DNA from: Amoebidium appalachense
Lineage: Eukaryota; Ichthyosporea
Direction of reading: 5' to 3'
NCBI GenBank assembly: GCA_963693365.1
Contig: CAVNZM010000001.1
Location: forward strand, 3,596,001-3,660,000
DNA length: 64,000 nt
Shown: positions 11,340 to 24,590 of the stretch, piece after piece
How positions within the stretch are numbered: the stretch's first letter is position 1
Layout of the letters: the number at the start of each line of letters is the position of its first letter
Position numbers and translations under genes: made by a program
Notes under the pieces: generated by a model
Database searches by the model: none
Seen by the model: the letters and a program-made list of their open reading frames with translations, nothing else
What the model was told of the DNA's origin: nothing

Positions 11340-11340
<1 letters not shown>
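10013..11340. other. Intergenic, no gene recognised
   Basis: Contains a short run of gggagtacgta repeats (10089-10126), G-runs at 10210-10234 and 10427-10454, and about 700 bases of AT-richer unique sequence. Open frames are short and lack recognisable motifs. Confidence 0.5.
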
Positions 11341-11342
<2 letters not shown>

Positions 11343-11382
<40 letters not shown>

Positions 11383-11590
11383 TTCCCCCCCTCCTTCTCC
11401 TTCCCCATTCCCCCGCCCCTCCCCCTGTGGCCCTCCTTGGGGCACCACTCCTGATGAAGGACTCGACTGGAGAATGCCGACTGTAAGGGAATGCCATCAT
11501 AGTCGATAAGATTTGGGAGTGACTTGGGACGGGGCGATGCCGTTTTGTTTGTGTGTGCGTGTATGTATGCCTGGGCGTGTGTGCACGACA

Positions 11591-11651
<61 letters not shown>

Positions 11652-11682
11652 GTGTTTTGTGTGTGTGTGTGTGTGTGTGTGT

Positions 11683-11757
<75 letters not shown>

Positions 11758-11870
11758 CGGTGTGTGTGTGTATGTGTGTCATAATGTGTGTGTGTTTGCG
11801 TGTGTGGGTCGGGGCGTGTGTGGGTAGGTGTGTGGGTGTGTGGGTGTTTGGGTGTATACACAATAGGTAC
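11343..11870. repeat. C-run and (GT)n block
   Basis: C-run of nearly 40 at 11345-11382, unique spacer, then interrupted (GT)n from 11592 to about 11850 with a perfect core near 11690-11750. Confidence 0.9.
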
Positions 11871-12017
11871 ATCATTTTTGGTGCTACTTTGTGTGTACGT
11901 GCACACGTGAGTATGTGCACTTTTGAGTGCATGTTGTGTTTTGTGTTATCGGGTAGAATGACTGAGTGAGTGAGTGATTGTGTGAGAGTGAGAGCGGGTG
12001 AATGAGTGACTCAGACG

Positions 12018-12560
<543 letters not shown>

Positions 12561-12590
12561 GGGGAGAGGGGCGCACGGTCTTTTTCATAC

Positions 12591-12690
12591 CTGCACTTGC
12601 AATCTGGTCCGGCAGGCACGACCAGCGCCTTGAGGGGGACCACTGCCGTCATTTTCTACATCAATTTCTCATCCTCCCATAGTTCCTGGC
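12591..12690 (-). pseudogene. Dead duplicate of reductase exon 7
   Basis: Near-identical on the minus strand to exon 7 (19251-19345) of the DHRS4-like gene, including both intron edges. It carries an AAG-to-TAG stop after the LM dipeptide and a 4-nt insertion (gtgcctgccgg against gtgccgg) that shifts the frame. The matching flanks, a G-run plus GT repeat on one side and tgtgatcac on the other, show that a piece of genomic DNA including intron was copied, not a processed transcript. No neighbouring reductase exons are found here. Confidence 0.85.
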
Positions 12691-12797
12691 TGTGCACGTC
12701 GGTGATTCAGAAGTTGTGATTTTGATGTGATCACCTGATATGTGGACATTTTCGGATGGGACGTCGACACCGAACTCTATCTTGCTCTGGCTCCCAC

Positions 12798-13192
<395 letters not shown>

Positions 13193-13845
13193 TATATGTG
13201 TGTGTGTGCGCGCGCGCGCGCGTGTGCATGCGCTCACCCGCACGCCGCGTTTGGCGCACACATTGTGTTCGTACACACGCGTCACGTGTGTCAGTGTGCC
13301 ATTGTGTCAGTGTGTTACTGTATGTGTCTTGTGTATATATGACCTAATATCGCCTCCCTCATGGGCTTATTCTCAACGACACCTACATCTTATCAAGTAC
13401 TTCTAGTTTTGCAACGGTGCAAAAATGTCAGCTGCACGTCAATACGGAGCAATTGAAGTGTACTGATCATGCCATGATGATTCCAGCTGCCCTTAAAAAA
13501 ACATTGATTGAGAATCGTCATAGTGATTAGTGGCCACAGGTAGGTTGTTTCAGAAAACGGTGGCTGCTCCGCACGCTCAAACTAAATCATTGAACAGGTG
13601 TACATAGTTAAGAGCACGTGGTGGATGGTTTGGTCCGGCAGGATTTTATACATAGGTTAACTACCGCAGACATGTGTGACAAGTACTGTACTTGGTGCAT
13701 TTGCCAGGTGCACCAGTCTCATATTGTGTATAGCAGCAAACACACACTTTCACTTCGAGTTGAAGCGGCATCCTGGGTGAACTCAAAGAGCTGTGACTTA
13801 CATATGGAAGTGTGCCAACGATTTAGATGCTTTGCTAATGCCATA
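13193..13845. other. Unique spacer, no gene recognised
   Basis: Starts with a cgcgcgcg tract and continues as non-repetitive sequence. I see no supported coding frame. It lies downstream of PDZ paralogue 2 in the direction of transcription. Confidence 0.5.
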
Positions 13846-13850
13846 GCATA

Positions 13851-13856
13851 TTTATT
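13851..13856 (-). terminator. Polyadenylation signal of PDZ paralogue 2
   Basis: Minus-strand AATAAA about 250 nt beyond the stop codon at 14104, inside sequence that aligns with the 3' end of paralogue 1 (3036-3062). Confidence 0.6.
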
Positions 13857-14103
13857 TCCTTGGGCATAGATCAGCTGCAGCTATAGGGCCCGTTGCTGCA
13901 GAAGTGCTGCAAAAGGTTGAGAAGTTTCCAAGGAAATTTTTTTTTGGAATCCAACAATCGAGCATCAACTTAACTTAGACCTCAGTCCGTTAGGGAACGG
14001 TTCTAAATACATATTTATAGCCTACTGGAAAAACATGTATTCCGCATCCTATGTGAACATATATAAGTGCTGCGTTGATTGTTATTCCATGGCACAGCAA
14101 TAT

Positions 14104-15090
14104 TTACAACACAAAAGCCATGGGAGGGAGCTGAACTGTCCTTGAACCGAGGCTCATATGCTTCGAATCCAAATTATGGGAAGCACCACTGATGAAGTTC
14201 CTCTGTACGTGTGTTTTCTTTTCTTTTCCAAAACACACACCAGCAGCGGTCGACACAATAGAAAGGCGGTGAGACGGCTTAGGCCCGGGGGTGCTGGGGG
14301 TGAGTGAAGGGCACGAAGCGCCTGGGCCGTTGAGGTCCGAGCACTGGGGTGGAACGGTCATGTACTTGGCGTGCTTGTTGTGCTTGACCACACGAGACTT
14401 CTCGTTTTCACGGTTCAGGCGGAGGGTTTGGTTGATAAAAATGTGGCAAGGCAAACCTCTTATGCCGAGCGCCGCCATGAAATACTCGCAGCCAGCGCGC
14501 AGTTGTGCGGCGAGTGGGGCACGGATGGCCATGATGGACACCTTTCCGTGCGCAGCACGTTCCTCGTTGGAGATGCGATAGATTTCCTCATCGCGAAGAC
14601 CCAGCACGCAACGGTCGTTCACCTGAATGATAGTATCGCCTTTGCTATAACCAGCCTTATCGCAAACAGTGCCGGGGTGCACGTCCGAGATGCTGTTTCC
14701 GTCGAGCTCAAGGCCGAAAAGTTGGTCCCCTTCCACCTCCGCAATCTTTGCGATAACTGGGCGCTCGTCGAGTTCGATTGTGACCTCAGTGGCGTTTTTA
14801 AGTGTGGCTTGAAGCTGGTCACGGTTTGTGTTTGAGTCTACGCTAATGCCGTTTACTGTGTTCAACCTATCACCAAACTTACAACCTGCTCTGTATGCGG
14901 CCGAGAGCTTGAGCTCCGCAAACTTGTCAACCCTGATAACGTACAAGTATTTACCGACGGGAGCGAACAGCGCGCCGAAAGGGGCGCGAGCATCCTTACG
15001 AATAGTTACTTCACGGACTTTGGCTGACTTGGAAAGCCAGTCGCTATCAAAGGCGCTGTTGTTTGCCTCTTCAAAGGCAGATTTGGCCAT
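14104..15090 (-). CDS. Syntenin-like tandem-PDZ protein, paralogue 2
   Basis: Single-exon gene of 328 aa from the Met of MAKSAFEEANNSAF; 17 further in-frame upstream codons exist but have no counterpart in paralogue 1. Residues 14-240 are almost identical to paralogue 1, including both PDZ domains, with conservative changes such as VTIEID to VTIELD. The Ser/Pro/Thr-rich linker is about 65 residues shorter than in paralogue 1. The extreme C-terminus (QLPPMAFVL) is again conserved. The role is inferred to be a membrane-associated PDZ scaffold. Both copies are full-length without stops, so this is a functional duplication rather than a gene and pseudogene pair. The protein's PDZ identity is firm; the syntenin orthology is probable. 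Confidence 0.8.
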   Translation of the reverse strand: MAKSAFEEANNSAFDSDWLSKSAKVREVTIRKDARAPFGALFAPVGKYLYVIRVDKFAELKLSAAYRAGCKFGDRLNTVNGISVDSNTNRDQLQATLKNATEVTIELDERPVIAKIAEVEGDQLFGLELDGNSISDVHPGTVCDKAGYSKGDTIIQVNDRCVLGLRDEEIYRISNEERAAHGKVSIMAIRAPLAAQLRAGCEYFMAALGIRGLPCHIFINQTLRLNRENEKSRVVKHNKHAKYMTVPPQCSDLNGPGASCPSLTPSTPGPKPSHRLSIVSTAAGVCFGKEKKTHVQRNFISGASHNLDSKHMSLGSRTVQLPPMAFVL

Positions 15091-15158
15091 TCTGTGTGTT
15101 GTGTATACGAGAGTCAGCGAAATGAGACATCTCAAGCCCACGGCTTCAGTCCACTGTC

Positions 15159-15166
15159 AATATATA
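15159..15166 (-). promoter_or_regulatory. TATA-like box of PDZ paralogue 2
   Basis: Minus-strand ctatatattg lies about 70 bp upstream of the ATG at 15090, matching the position of the TATA box in paralogue 1. Confidence 0.5.
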
Positions 15167-15448
15167 GATGGTGCCAGAGCGAAGCAAAAATATTTTGTAA
15201 CAAAACTGAGCTCGGTACGTACGGTGTCGGCGGTACACAGCCTGCAGCATAAGCGGAACGTCGTCACCCATAAATCGACCTCGGGTACACAATAAAAGGG
15301 GAGAAAACAGTGTTCTAATTAGAATTGCTATGAAAAGTGTTTTTTCCCGTTGCAAAGCCCTATTTCATCAGGCATGCAGCAAAATTCCGAAACAAACTTG
15401 CAAGTTGCGCAAACTATGTAGTCGCTAATGTAGTGCAGCCACAGCGAG

Positions 15449-15475
15449 TTTTCATTGGATGCGATGTTTCCCGCC
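15449..15475. promoter_or_regulatory. E2F-like block upstream of PDZ paralogue 2
   Basis: Counterpart of 5154-5181: ttttcattgga, then gcgatgtttcccgcc. The TTTCCCGCC core and the adjacent attgg are retained. Confidence 0.4.
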
Positions 15476-15723
15476 ATTTTCTTCCGAAGACAGGTGGTCC
15501 AATGATCAATCGCCTGCAGCTGCAGCCGCGAGGTGCGTCTTGACTGCGGCGTGCAGGGCCTATAAAATTTCTATTAAATTTTTGGCACACTCGAAACTCC
15601 AGTTTTCAGTACCCTTCATACAGTAATCGCCTTACTTTGCGAATACAAAACAAACCTACGTGGCAAATTCATTCATGTGATGGTCATCTAAGAGATAGCT
15701 TGGGCTTACTCCTACGCGGTCAC

Positions 15724-15835
15724 GATCACAGGAATGTAAAGCTTGTGTAGGCCACGTTGTAATTTGTTTGCGAACCCACCTGGGCCAATCACACACATCC
15801 GGACACATTCCTGCACATTCCTTTTGGATTCCCGA
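15724..15835. promoter_or_regulatory. Triple CATTCC (TEAD-like) block, copy 2
   Basis: gatcacaggaatg (15725-15736), then acctgggccaat, then CATTCC at 15806-15811 and 15816-15821 followed by ttttggattcc. Order and orientation match copy 1 at 5469-5540, although spacing within the block differs. Confidence 0.4.
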
Positions 15836-16185
15836 GTTAAAACTTTTTCTCAGGCTCAGGCTGGCGGACGGCGGACAGTCGGACAGTCAGTTTATCTACA
15901 ACAGTAGGAGGCCTGCTACAGACTCAACCGCCTAAGACTGAAGTAAGAGCACTGTGAGAGCTCCCAGCCTCCACGTGGAGTCGTATGATGGGGGAGACCC
16001 GCCACCCGCAGCCCGCTGTAGGGTTGTGTTTCCGGATTGGCCCGAGGGAGCAGCCACTTGTATAGTTGATAGTAGTGCAATGATCCCCGTACAGCCGTAT
16101 GTGCCAGCTGTTTATCCATGCGTGACATTATTATTATGTTACCGGGCGGCACAGACATGTTACTGGCAATCAGGCGGCGCATTTT

Positions 16186-16188
<3 letters not shown>
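15836..16188. other. Unique spacer
   Basis: Non-repetitive sequence between the PDZ upstream region and the simple repeats at 16189. Nothing recognisable. Confidence 0.4.
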
Positions 16189-16239
<51 letters not shown>

Positions 16240-16252
16240 ACACACGCACATG

Positions 16253-16296
<44 letters not shown>

Positions 16297-16667
16297 GGCC
16301 CACCACCACCATCACCAAACATAGCCGTGGTAGTAGGCACTGGGCCGGTGTGTGGGGGATGGGTGGGTAGCTATAGCCGATGTGTGTTTGCGTGTGCGTG
16401 TACGTCTGAGTGTGTGTGTACACGTGCACGCGCGCGTGTCACAACACGTGTGTTTGCGTTTGTGGTGTGTGCACGTGTACTGCGACAGTGTGGCGTGTGC
16501 GTGCGCGCGCGTGGGAGGGGGTATGCGTATGTGCGTGTCTGTGTATGCCACAGTGTCGGTGTGTGTGCGTGTATGCTTGTCGTGTGGGTGTGTGGATGTG
16601 GGTGTGCATTGTGTACACGCCTGTGTTTCGTGTACGTGTGTACGTGTGTGTGTGTGTGCGCGTGTGC

Positions 16668-16738
<71 letters not shown>

Positions 16739-17210
16739 CGCGTGTGTGTGTGGGTCCGGACGCGTGTGGGGCATTACGGAATGCAACAGTTCTACTTCGA
16801 CAGACATCACTGACGATTGCATACTATTCAACCTCCCCCAACAAAAAAAAAAAAAAAAAAAAAAAGCCGGGGGTACCACCACCACCACCAAACACAGTCG
16901 CGGTACCGGTGCGTGGGGAATGGGTGGGTGGTTAGTCAATGTGTGCGTGTGCGTGTATGTATGGTGTGGCGTGTGTGTGCGCGTGTGTATGGGTATGCGT
17001 GTGAGTGAGTGTCTGTGTATGTGTGTCGGTGTGTGTGCGTGTATGTTTGTGGTGTGGGTGTGGGTGTGCATTGTTGTGTACACCTCTATGTGTGCGCATG
17101 TACCGGTGTGTGGGGAATGGGTGGGTGGTTAGTCAATGTGTGCGTGTGCGTGTATGTATGGTGTGGCGTGTGTGTGCGCGTGTGTGTGTATGGGTATGCG
17201 TGTGAGTGTC

Positions 17211-17270
<60 letters not shown>

Positions 17271-17690
17271 CGTATATGGGTGTGGGTAGGTGGGTGGCTC
17301 CATACGTGTGTGGGTGTGTGCGTGTGCGGTGTGCGTGCATATATGTTTGCTTGTGCGTGTGTTAGTGTGCGTGTGTGTGCGTGCGTGTGTGCATTTGTCA
17401 CAGTGCGTGCATATGTGCGGACTTGTATGTGTGACACTTGTGTGTGTGTGCGTTCGTGTGTGTGTTTGCATGCGTGTATGTCCGTGTGTGGGTGTGTTTG
17501 TGCGCGCGCCCGTGTGTGTGCATGCGTGTGCGTGTGTGCGTGCGTGTTTGTGTTTATTTGTGCATGTGCATGTGTGCGTGCATGTATGTGTGAGTGTGTG
17601 TCTGTGTTTGTGTGTGTGTGAGCGTGTGTGTATGTGTGCATCTGGGCGCGCTCGCGTGCGTGCGCGCACGTGCCGCTGTGGTACGTGTGT
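16187..17690. repeat. C-run, (CA)n, A-run and higher-order GT array
   Basis: C-run 16189-16225, CA 16226-16264, A-run 16265-16293. Then a GT-rich array in which larger units recur: an A-run followed by (acc)n and aaacatagccg/aaacacagtcg (16296 and 16873), and a segment ccggtg.gtggggaatgggtggg that recurs at about 16345, 16909 and 17103. The last two units are about 200 bp apart and nearly identical. This is a higher-order tandem structure in simple sequence. Confidence 0.8.
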
Positions 17691-17699
17691 GGGGGGACT

Positions 17700-18032
17700 G
17701 AGGAATTTGTGTGCATTATGTCATTTTAGTATGGGTTAGGTGAGCGCCAAGTAACAAGTTTACTGTTGTGGGATGGGTGGGCCGAGGGGAGAGGGGGTGG
17801 GGAGGGGAGGGCCAGGGGGGGGGGGGGGGGGGGAGGAAGGGGAGGGAGGAGGAGAATGAGGGGGAGAGGCGGGGCCCCCCGGGGGTTAGCATTTTTAAGA
17901 TGTGCATATGAGTCGATTGTTTGAGCGGTGTTTCAAGAGAGAGTGCATTTATATTTCCTTTTTCTTTCGCTTATTTTTTAAATCTTTTGAGAGAAAGTTG
18001 TCACTGAACCGATCATATGTACATTGATAATT

Positions 18033-18065
<33 letters not shown>

Positions 18066-18360
18066 AATCAAAGAAAAAGAAAAAAGGAGCAGAACCCACC
18101 CTTGATGGAAAACCTGCAAAATGTACCGTGTGATGGAGTAAAATCCCATCAGAGTGACTAGTGGAAAACTAAGAATTTTAAGCCATACACCGGAACACTA
18201 ACCAAATTCTGCACACGTTTACGTTGACCCCATGCACACATGGCCAACCCATACATGTATATAAAAAATCATGAGTAGTGCATGTGTGCACACAGTAACA
18301 TAAAATTAATTGTCGCGCGCACGGGTGCGTGCAAGTGCGTGCCCAAAATCTAAAAATAGC
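17700..18360. other. Spacer downstream of the reductase gene
   Basis: G-rich 17780-17880, A-run 18034-18063, otherwise AT-rich unique sequence. It should contain the 3' UTR of the reductase gene, but I find no canonical AATAAA on the minus strand close to the stop. Confidence 0.45.
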
Positions 18361-18454
18361 TCACAGGCGGGACCGCATGCCACCGGCCACGGTGATGGTC
18401 TCCCCAGTCATGTAGCTGGCGTCATCCGACACAAGGAACGCAACTGTGTGTGGT

Positions 18455-18485
<31 letters not shown>

Positions 18486-18516
18486 GGGAGGGGGGGGGGG
18501 GGGGGGGGGGGGGAGG

Positions 18517-18550
<34 letters not shown>

Positions 18551-19118
18551 GTTAAAGTACATGTGTATGAGTACATTTATCATATTGAGAAGCAGGGGAC
18601 AGGGGGAAATGGGTGGGGCGTGGGGGGCTGGGTGCAGGGGTGCAGGGGGGGGGGGAGGATAGTAGGTCAGATCAGATATAAGAATCCACCTGTCATAAGG
18701 CCGAAGGGGAGGAGGGGGGGGGGGGGGGGGGGAGGGGGGAGATGATTTTGCGAGAGTCAGAGGAAGAGGGGGAAAATGTGGCTTTGTGTGTTGTTTGTTT
18801 GTGTGCTTGCATTTGTATGTGTGTGCATGTGTTAGAGTGAATACCAAATCATTGGTAAATAAAGGTGTGTATTCATCTGTGTGAGCACATGTGTGTATTT
18901 GTGCATCTGTGTATGTGGAGTGTGCGCGTGCGTGCGTGTGTCTCCTGGTGGCGGCGGCGGTGGTGCTGTAAGTAGAAATGCAGTACAGAATATGAAGTAC
19001 AAATTACGAACACAATGCAGAAGTTGCACACCTCAGACAAACAACTTGCATCACAAGCACAGGCCATCCTCTACCCAAGGGGGAAGAGGGGGAGGGGGGA
19101 GGGGGGGGGGAGGGGGGG

Positions 19119-19163
<45 letters not shown>

Positions 19164-19166
19164 GGT

Positions 19167-19213
<47 letters not shown>

Positions 19214-20818
19214 GGGGGGAGGGGGGGGTTTGCACAGTCTTTTTTTATACCTGCACTAGCAATCTGGTCCGGCACGGCCAGAGCCTTGAGGGGGACCACT
19301 GCCGTCATTTTCTTCATCAATTTCTCATCCTCCCATAGTGCCTGGCTGCGGGTAGAAAGATTAAAAATCTTAGTGTGATCACGTGATGTGAGGGGGGTAG
19401 TCAGGTAAGACTCCCTCAAAGTCAGTAAACAACCAAATGAGACCGAAGCTATAATCTATATAAGTCCCCTAAACCAGGGAGACAAACGAAGAGAAGACAG
19501 ATTCGCTCTGTCGGGTCAGGTTAACCTCTTGAGGACCGTAAATTTCACGAGATCGACATCTAGTCAACTGACATCGACATGAGTTAGTTTGTGCTCTAAT
19601 GTGAGCATGAAGTTGATAGGAACTAGCCAAATAAAAATAGCACGGGATTAGATTATGCACTTATCCTTCATAAGATGCAAAAAAAAAATTGAACTTTACT
19701 TTAATAACGCTATTTTGTATATGGTGTCACTACAAAGGGTGCTTGCCGGCTTGACGAGTCAATGTCGACATCGAAATGCTGTCAATGCACTCTTCTGATT
19801 GGACCATTCTGAAACTGGCTCCGAATGACCAAATATGATTTGTCGGCTCAGTCGACAGTCGATGGCAGCTCCAAGATTTTCTCAAAATCTCGAAAGTCAC
19901 TTCAGAAACAGGTATAAAAGTATACGAAATAATGATATTTTCCAAAAATCATCTTAGTAACGTATGTAGGTAAGACATATACCTGTCGGCACATGCAATT
20001 TATTTGATCTTTTCTATCGATGTTGAGCCGCAATAGAGTTGTTCAGGTCTTGGTCGGGACCCGTCCAAATCAATTAGTCCGGGCTCAAGAGGTTAAAGCA
20101 ACCACCGCTACTTCCATTTTAACCGCTGGGCGGAGAGCCACTGGTGACGTCATTCTGTGCACAATTTCCATGACACCACGTAGCCGCTGGGCTGAAAAAG
20201 GCGCGAAGAAACTAGCTCTGTCGAATGTCGACATCAGCATTCTGACACAATTTGATCGAATCTCTTGATTGGTAAGACACCTTTGAGAATTGTGGCTCTC
20301 GGGTGGTTCGCGCCCAGACGCTAAAATGGAAGAAGCGGTGGTTGGTTCATGTAAATAAAATGACCTAAACTAGATATACTCACCTCGAGTAGATCGGGAC
20401 ATTAGATAGACTCAAGACTAGATAGACTCATTCAGTGGGGTCACGTTCAGTAAACAGGATGGCCCAGCCTAGACATAATCACCTAGAGTACATAGGGTAC
20501 CCTTAAATGAGCCACACTCTCACACACCAGAGAGGCCAACCATAATAATATAGACTCCCCTGAAGTTCGTTTTTACAATTGTATAAAACTCACCTGAAGT
20601 TTGTTTTTACTATTCCGGGGGCAACACCGTTTACACGAATGGTTGGGCCCAACTCCTTGCCCAGAACCATGGGGAAGGAGAGGAGGGCCGTCTTGCTGAC
20701 GCTGTAAGCACCAAGGCCCTGCAGGGGTTCGTAGCCGGCAATCTGCATGTGTGCAACGTGTGAGGGTGTGTGTGTGTGTGTGTGTGTGTTGAGGGGGGGA
20801 GAAGGGGGAGGGAGGGAG

Positions 20819-20853
<35 letters not shown>

Positions 20854-20899
20854 GGTGTGTGCTGTGTGTGCAAGAGTCGTGTGCACATGTGTGTGCCTG

Positions 20900-20980
<81 letters not shown>

Positions 20981-21091
20981 TCCTGTAGTAAAGTCCGTGC
21001 ATATATTGCCCTTTTCCCCCCCTTCCGTTCTTTTTTCCTTCCTTTTTTTGGGGGGGGGGGGGGTGGGAGGTGAGGTGGGGTGTGTGTGTGT

Positions 21092-21124
<33 letters not shown>

Positions 21125-21527
21125 ATGGGGATGGGAGGGATGGGGAAGCAGCAAGAATGAGAGCAATGGGATGGGGAGTAGGGCTTGGGAGAGTGGGGAA
21201 CTAAAAATGTGTCAGAGTGATTTCTTGATGGACGACACACTGCAAAAGATCTACATAGCACACACAAAGAACACGCATCATAACCAGAGCCCACTCTCAG
21301 AGAGGGCCCAAAGTCATCCACAGAAAGAGGGGGTACGCCGGGCGGGGGAGGGGGGGGGGGGGGGGGGAAGGGGGGGGGGAGTATGTACGGAGGAGATGAA
21401 GACAATGTTTGGGCCGTTTGAGCTCTTGGCCAGGTGGGGGTAGGCCTCCTTGGCAAGGAAGAAACTAGCCTTGACGTTGGTGTCGAAGATCTTGTCCCAC
21501 TGGTCCTCCGTGCACTGGGGGGACATG

Positions 21528-21562
<35 letters not shown>

Positions 21563-22720
21563 TGTGTGTGTGTGCGCGCGCGCGTGCGTGCGGGGGCGCA
21601 TGTCAGTGTGTTTGTGTGGGTACCCGTGTATCTGTGCCTCAATGTCCGTCGAGGTGTGTCTGTGTGCAAGTGTGCCCGTGTGTGCTTGGATTTCATAGTA
21701 CTAGTGCTCTTTCTAGCATTGGCAGTCATTCTTGGGCATGGTATACAAATCCCTCAACCCGTGTTTAACCCTAATTCACTCAATGAAAAGCTTGCCTTGG
21801 ACAAATATGTGAATGATAGTACCAAAATGCATAACACCCACCCACCCACCCACACACGTGTACCCACGCATAACACAGAAGCACCGTTCTACGGATGCTT
21901 CCTCCCTAAGAAGCCACCGGAGAAAAGACCATGGAGACACATGAGCACAGGACACACACACACACACAGACACACAAAGACACGTATGTTGTCCACAACG
22001 CCTTCTCCATCCGCCACCTCACCAAACACAAACTGAAAAAGCACTGTGACAACACACAGACGAGCACATGTTCGAATCCCCCCACCCTCCCCCCACCCTC
22101 CCCCTGCTCAACTCGTTTCCTCAAACACCACATCACACATTCACTCCCCCATCCCCCATCCCCCCTCTCCGCCCCCCCCCCCCATCTCCTAGCCCCCCTC
22201 ATCACACATGCCCCCCCCCTTGCCCCCTCCTATTTTTAACCCCAACTCACACACCTCCTCCCCCCCCCCCCCCCCCAACCATTCATCTTCCATCCCAACT
22301 TCAAACGCACTCGTCACCCCCCCCCACCTGTCTCGAAGCCCTACATCACACATTTAACCTCCCCCCCCCCCCCCTCCCCCCCCTTCACACACACACACCG
22401 TCAGCACCGGGCCGTAGTGTGGGTTGACGGCTGCATTTGACACGAGGATGTCCAGCCCGCCGTACTTGCCCACTGCACACCAACCACACATCAGTTGAAA
22501 TCCAACCCCCCCCCCCCCCCCCCTGCGGCGTTCCCAAGATCTCTATTTCTTTCTCTCTCTCCCTGTGTGTGATGTCGTTCTTACTCACTCTTTCCAGCTT
22601 TCAAACCCCCCTTCTTGATCCTCAAGCGCTCTTCGCTACATGTTTCCATACTCCATACCAATCGATTCATTCCCTTCAGACCCCCTGAACCCCCTTCACA
22701 CACTCATGAGATCATTAATA

Positions 22721-22766
<46 letters not shown>

Positions 22767-23805
22767 AAAAAAAAAAAAACCCACCGACCCACCCCCACCC
22801 TCCCCAATAATAATAAACATCATAATATTAATAAGAAATAAAACCAAATCAAAATATATAAATAAAATATAACAATAATAATGACATTAATAAAAGAAGA
22901 GAATGAGACAGGCTGGTTCTTGGAGGAAGTGAGCCATGCAGAAATTAGCCATTTTTTCTTCTTCATTTCGTTGTAAGAATAAATCGGGGGGGGGGGGGGG
23001 GGGGGGGGGGGGGGAGAGAATTGGTTTTTTCGGACGTATCTGTCTTCATTTCGTTGTAAGAATAAATCAGGGGGGGGGGGGGGGGGGGAGGGAGGGGGAG
23101 AGAATTGGTTTTTTCGGACGTATCTGGGGTTGCCTCAATCCTTCAAACATCTCTCCATTCTCTTGTCTTCTTTACAGATAGCCCCCCCCCCCACCCCCCT
23201 CCCTCTCCCCCCCCCCACACAGGGTCCCCCCAATTCCCCCCTCCTCCCAAACCCGTCTATTCTTCGAACAACCCCCCACGCACACACACAAACACGCACA
23301 CACACACACACACACACACAACAGGCCTCGACCCTAACAAACAACCCAAACGATACACTTCAATCATCCTATCACTGCCACAACATCGAGATCTATTGGC
23401 AACATTCGAAAAATGGAAGACAGAAGCAAGAACCAAGAACCAAGAAGCAAGAAGCACCCCCCCCCCCCCCCCCCCCCCCCCCCGGGCGCGCTCTCGGGGC
23501 CTCCTAAGGGAGAGAAAGAAAAAAATCGGATTCCAATCCCCCCCCCCTCCCGGAATGAAAATACTAAAAGAAAAGACAGTCTCCCTCTTTTATTCGCAGC
23601 AAGTGGGCAGCCAAACGGGCGGGGGGTGGGGGTTGGGGGTTGGGGGGGAGAGGGGGGAGGGGGGGGGGGGGGGGGGGAACACCCACCTGCCTCCTCGATA
23701 AGTTTTTTTCTCTGCTCACTGGAGCCAACGTGGCAGGCAATGCCGTGCACCTGAACGTGTGTGTTGTGCAGGTTAGTATGTGCATTTGGGTTGGGTTAGG
23801 GTTTT

Positions 23806-23840
<35 letters not shown>

Positions 23841-24542
23841 AGGGGGGGGAGGGGGGGGGGGGGGAGGGGGGGGTTGATGCAGTCACTCGGACAGGCCGTG
23901 GACGGAGTGCAAATTGGGGACAGAAAGATTGTGTATGTGCAAATTTTGTATGCACACAAGTCTGTGTCTGTGTGTGTGCGTCTGCGTGAGTGTGGGTGGA
24001 CCCAGCCGGGTGGCCCGTGAAGGGGAGAGGGGGGAGAGGAGAGAGAGAGCAAGCAAGAGAGAGAAGAGTGGGGAGGCGGAGGGAACCCAATGGATTGGGG
24101 GGGGGGGGGGGGGGGGGAGGGGGGAGAGATATAGAGAGGTCGGGAAGGGAAAGTGGCCGATATCCTATTTACACCGGAGAAAAGAACTTCGGAAAACGAA
24201 AAGAGGCCACTTCACATCTCTGCTCCCAGGCCCTTTCACATTTCTAATCCCCGAGCCGGTAAGATCTCTTCCCCCAGGCCAAACCACGTCATGTTCCCCA
24301 CCTCAAGGCCCTCTTCTTGTAGCTTCTTGCAGGCCTCATCCACATTTGCTTGTTTGCGACTGCTGATGACCACTTTGGCCCCCTCCTGCCCCAGTCTCTG
24401 TGTTGTGATGGAAATGCAGTGTGAGCTGAAGGGACAGTCTCGAGCTCAAGTAGAGTGTGGACACAGCCCTACTATCAGCGTGGTGTAGCTCCCGTCCCCC
24501 CCCCCCCCCCCCCCCCCCCCCCTCCCCCCCCTTTTTTCGTTC

Positions 24543-24590
<48 letters not shown>

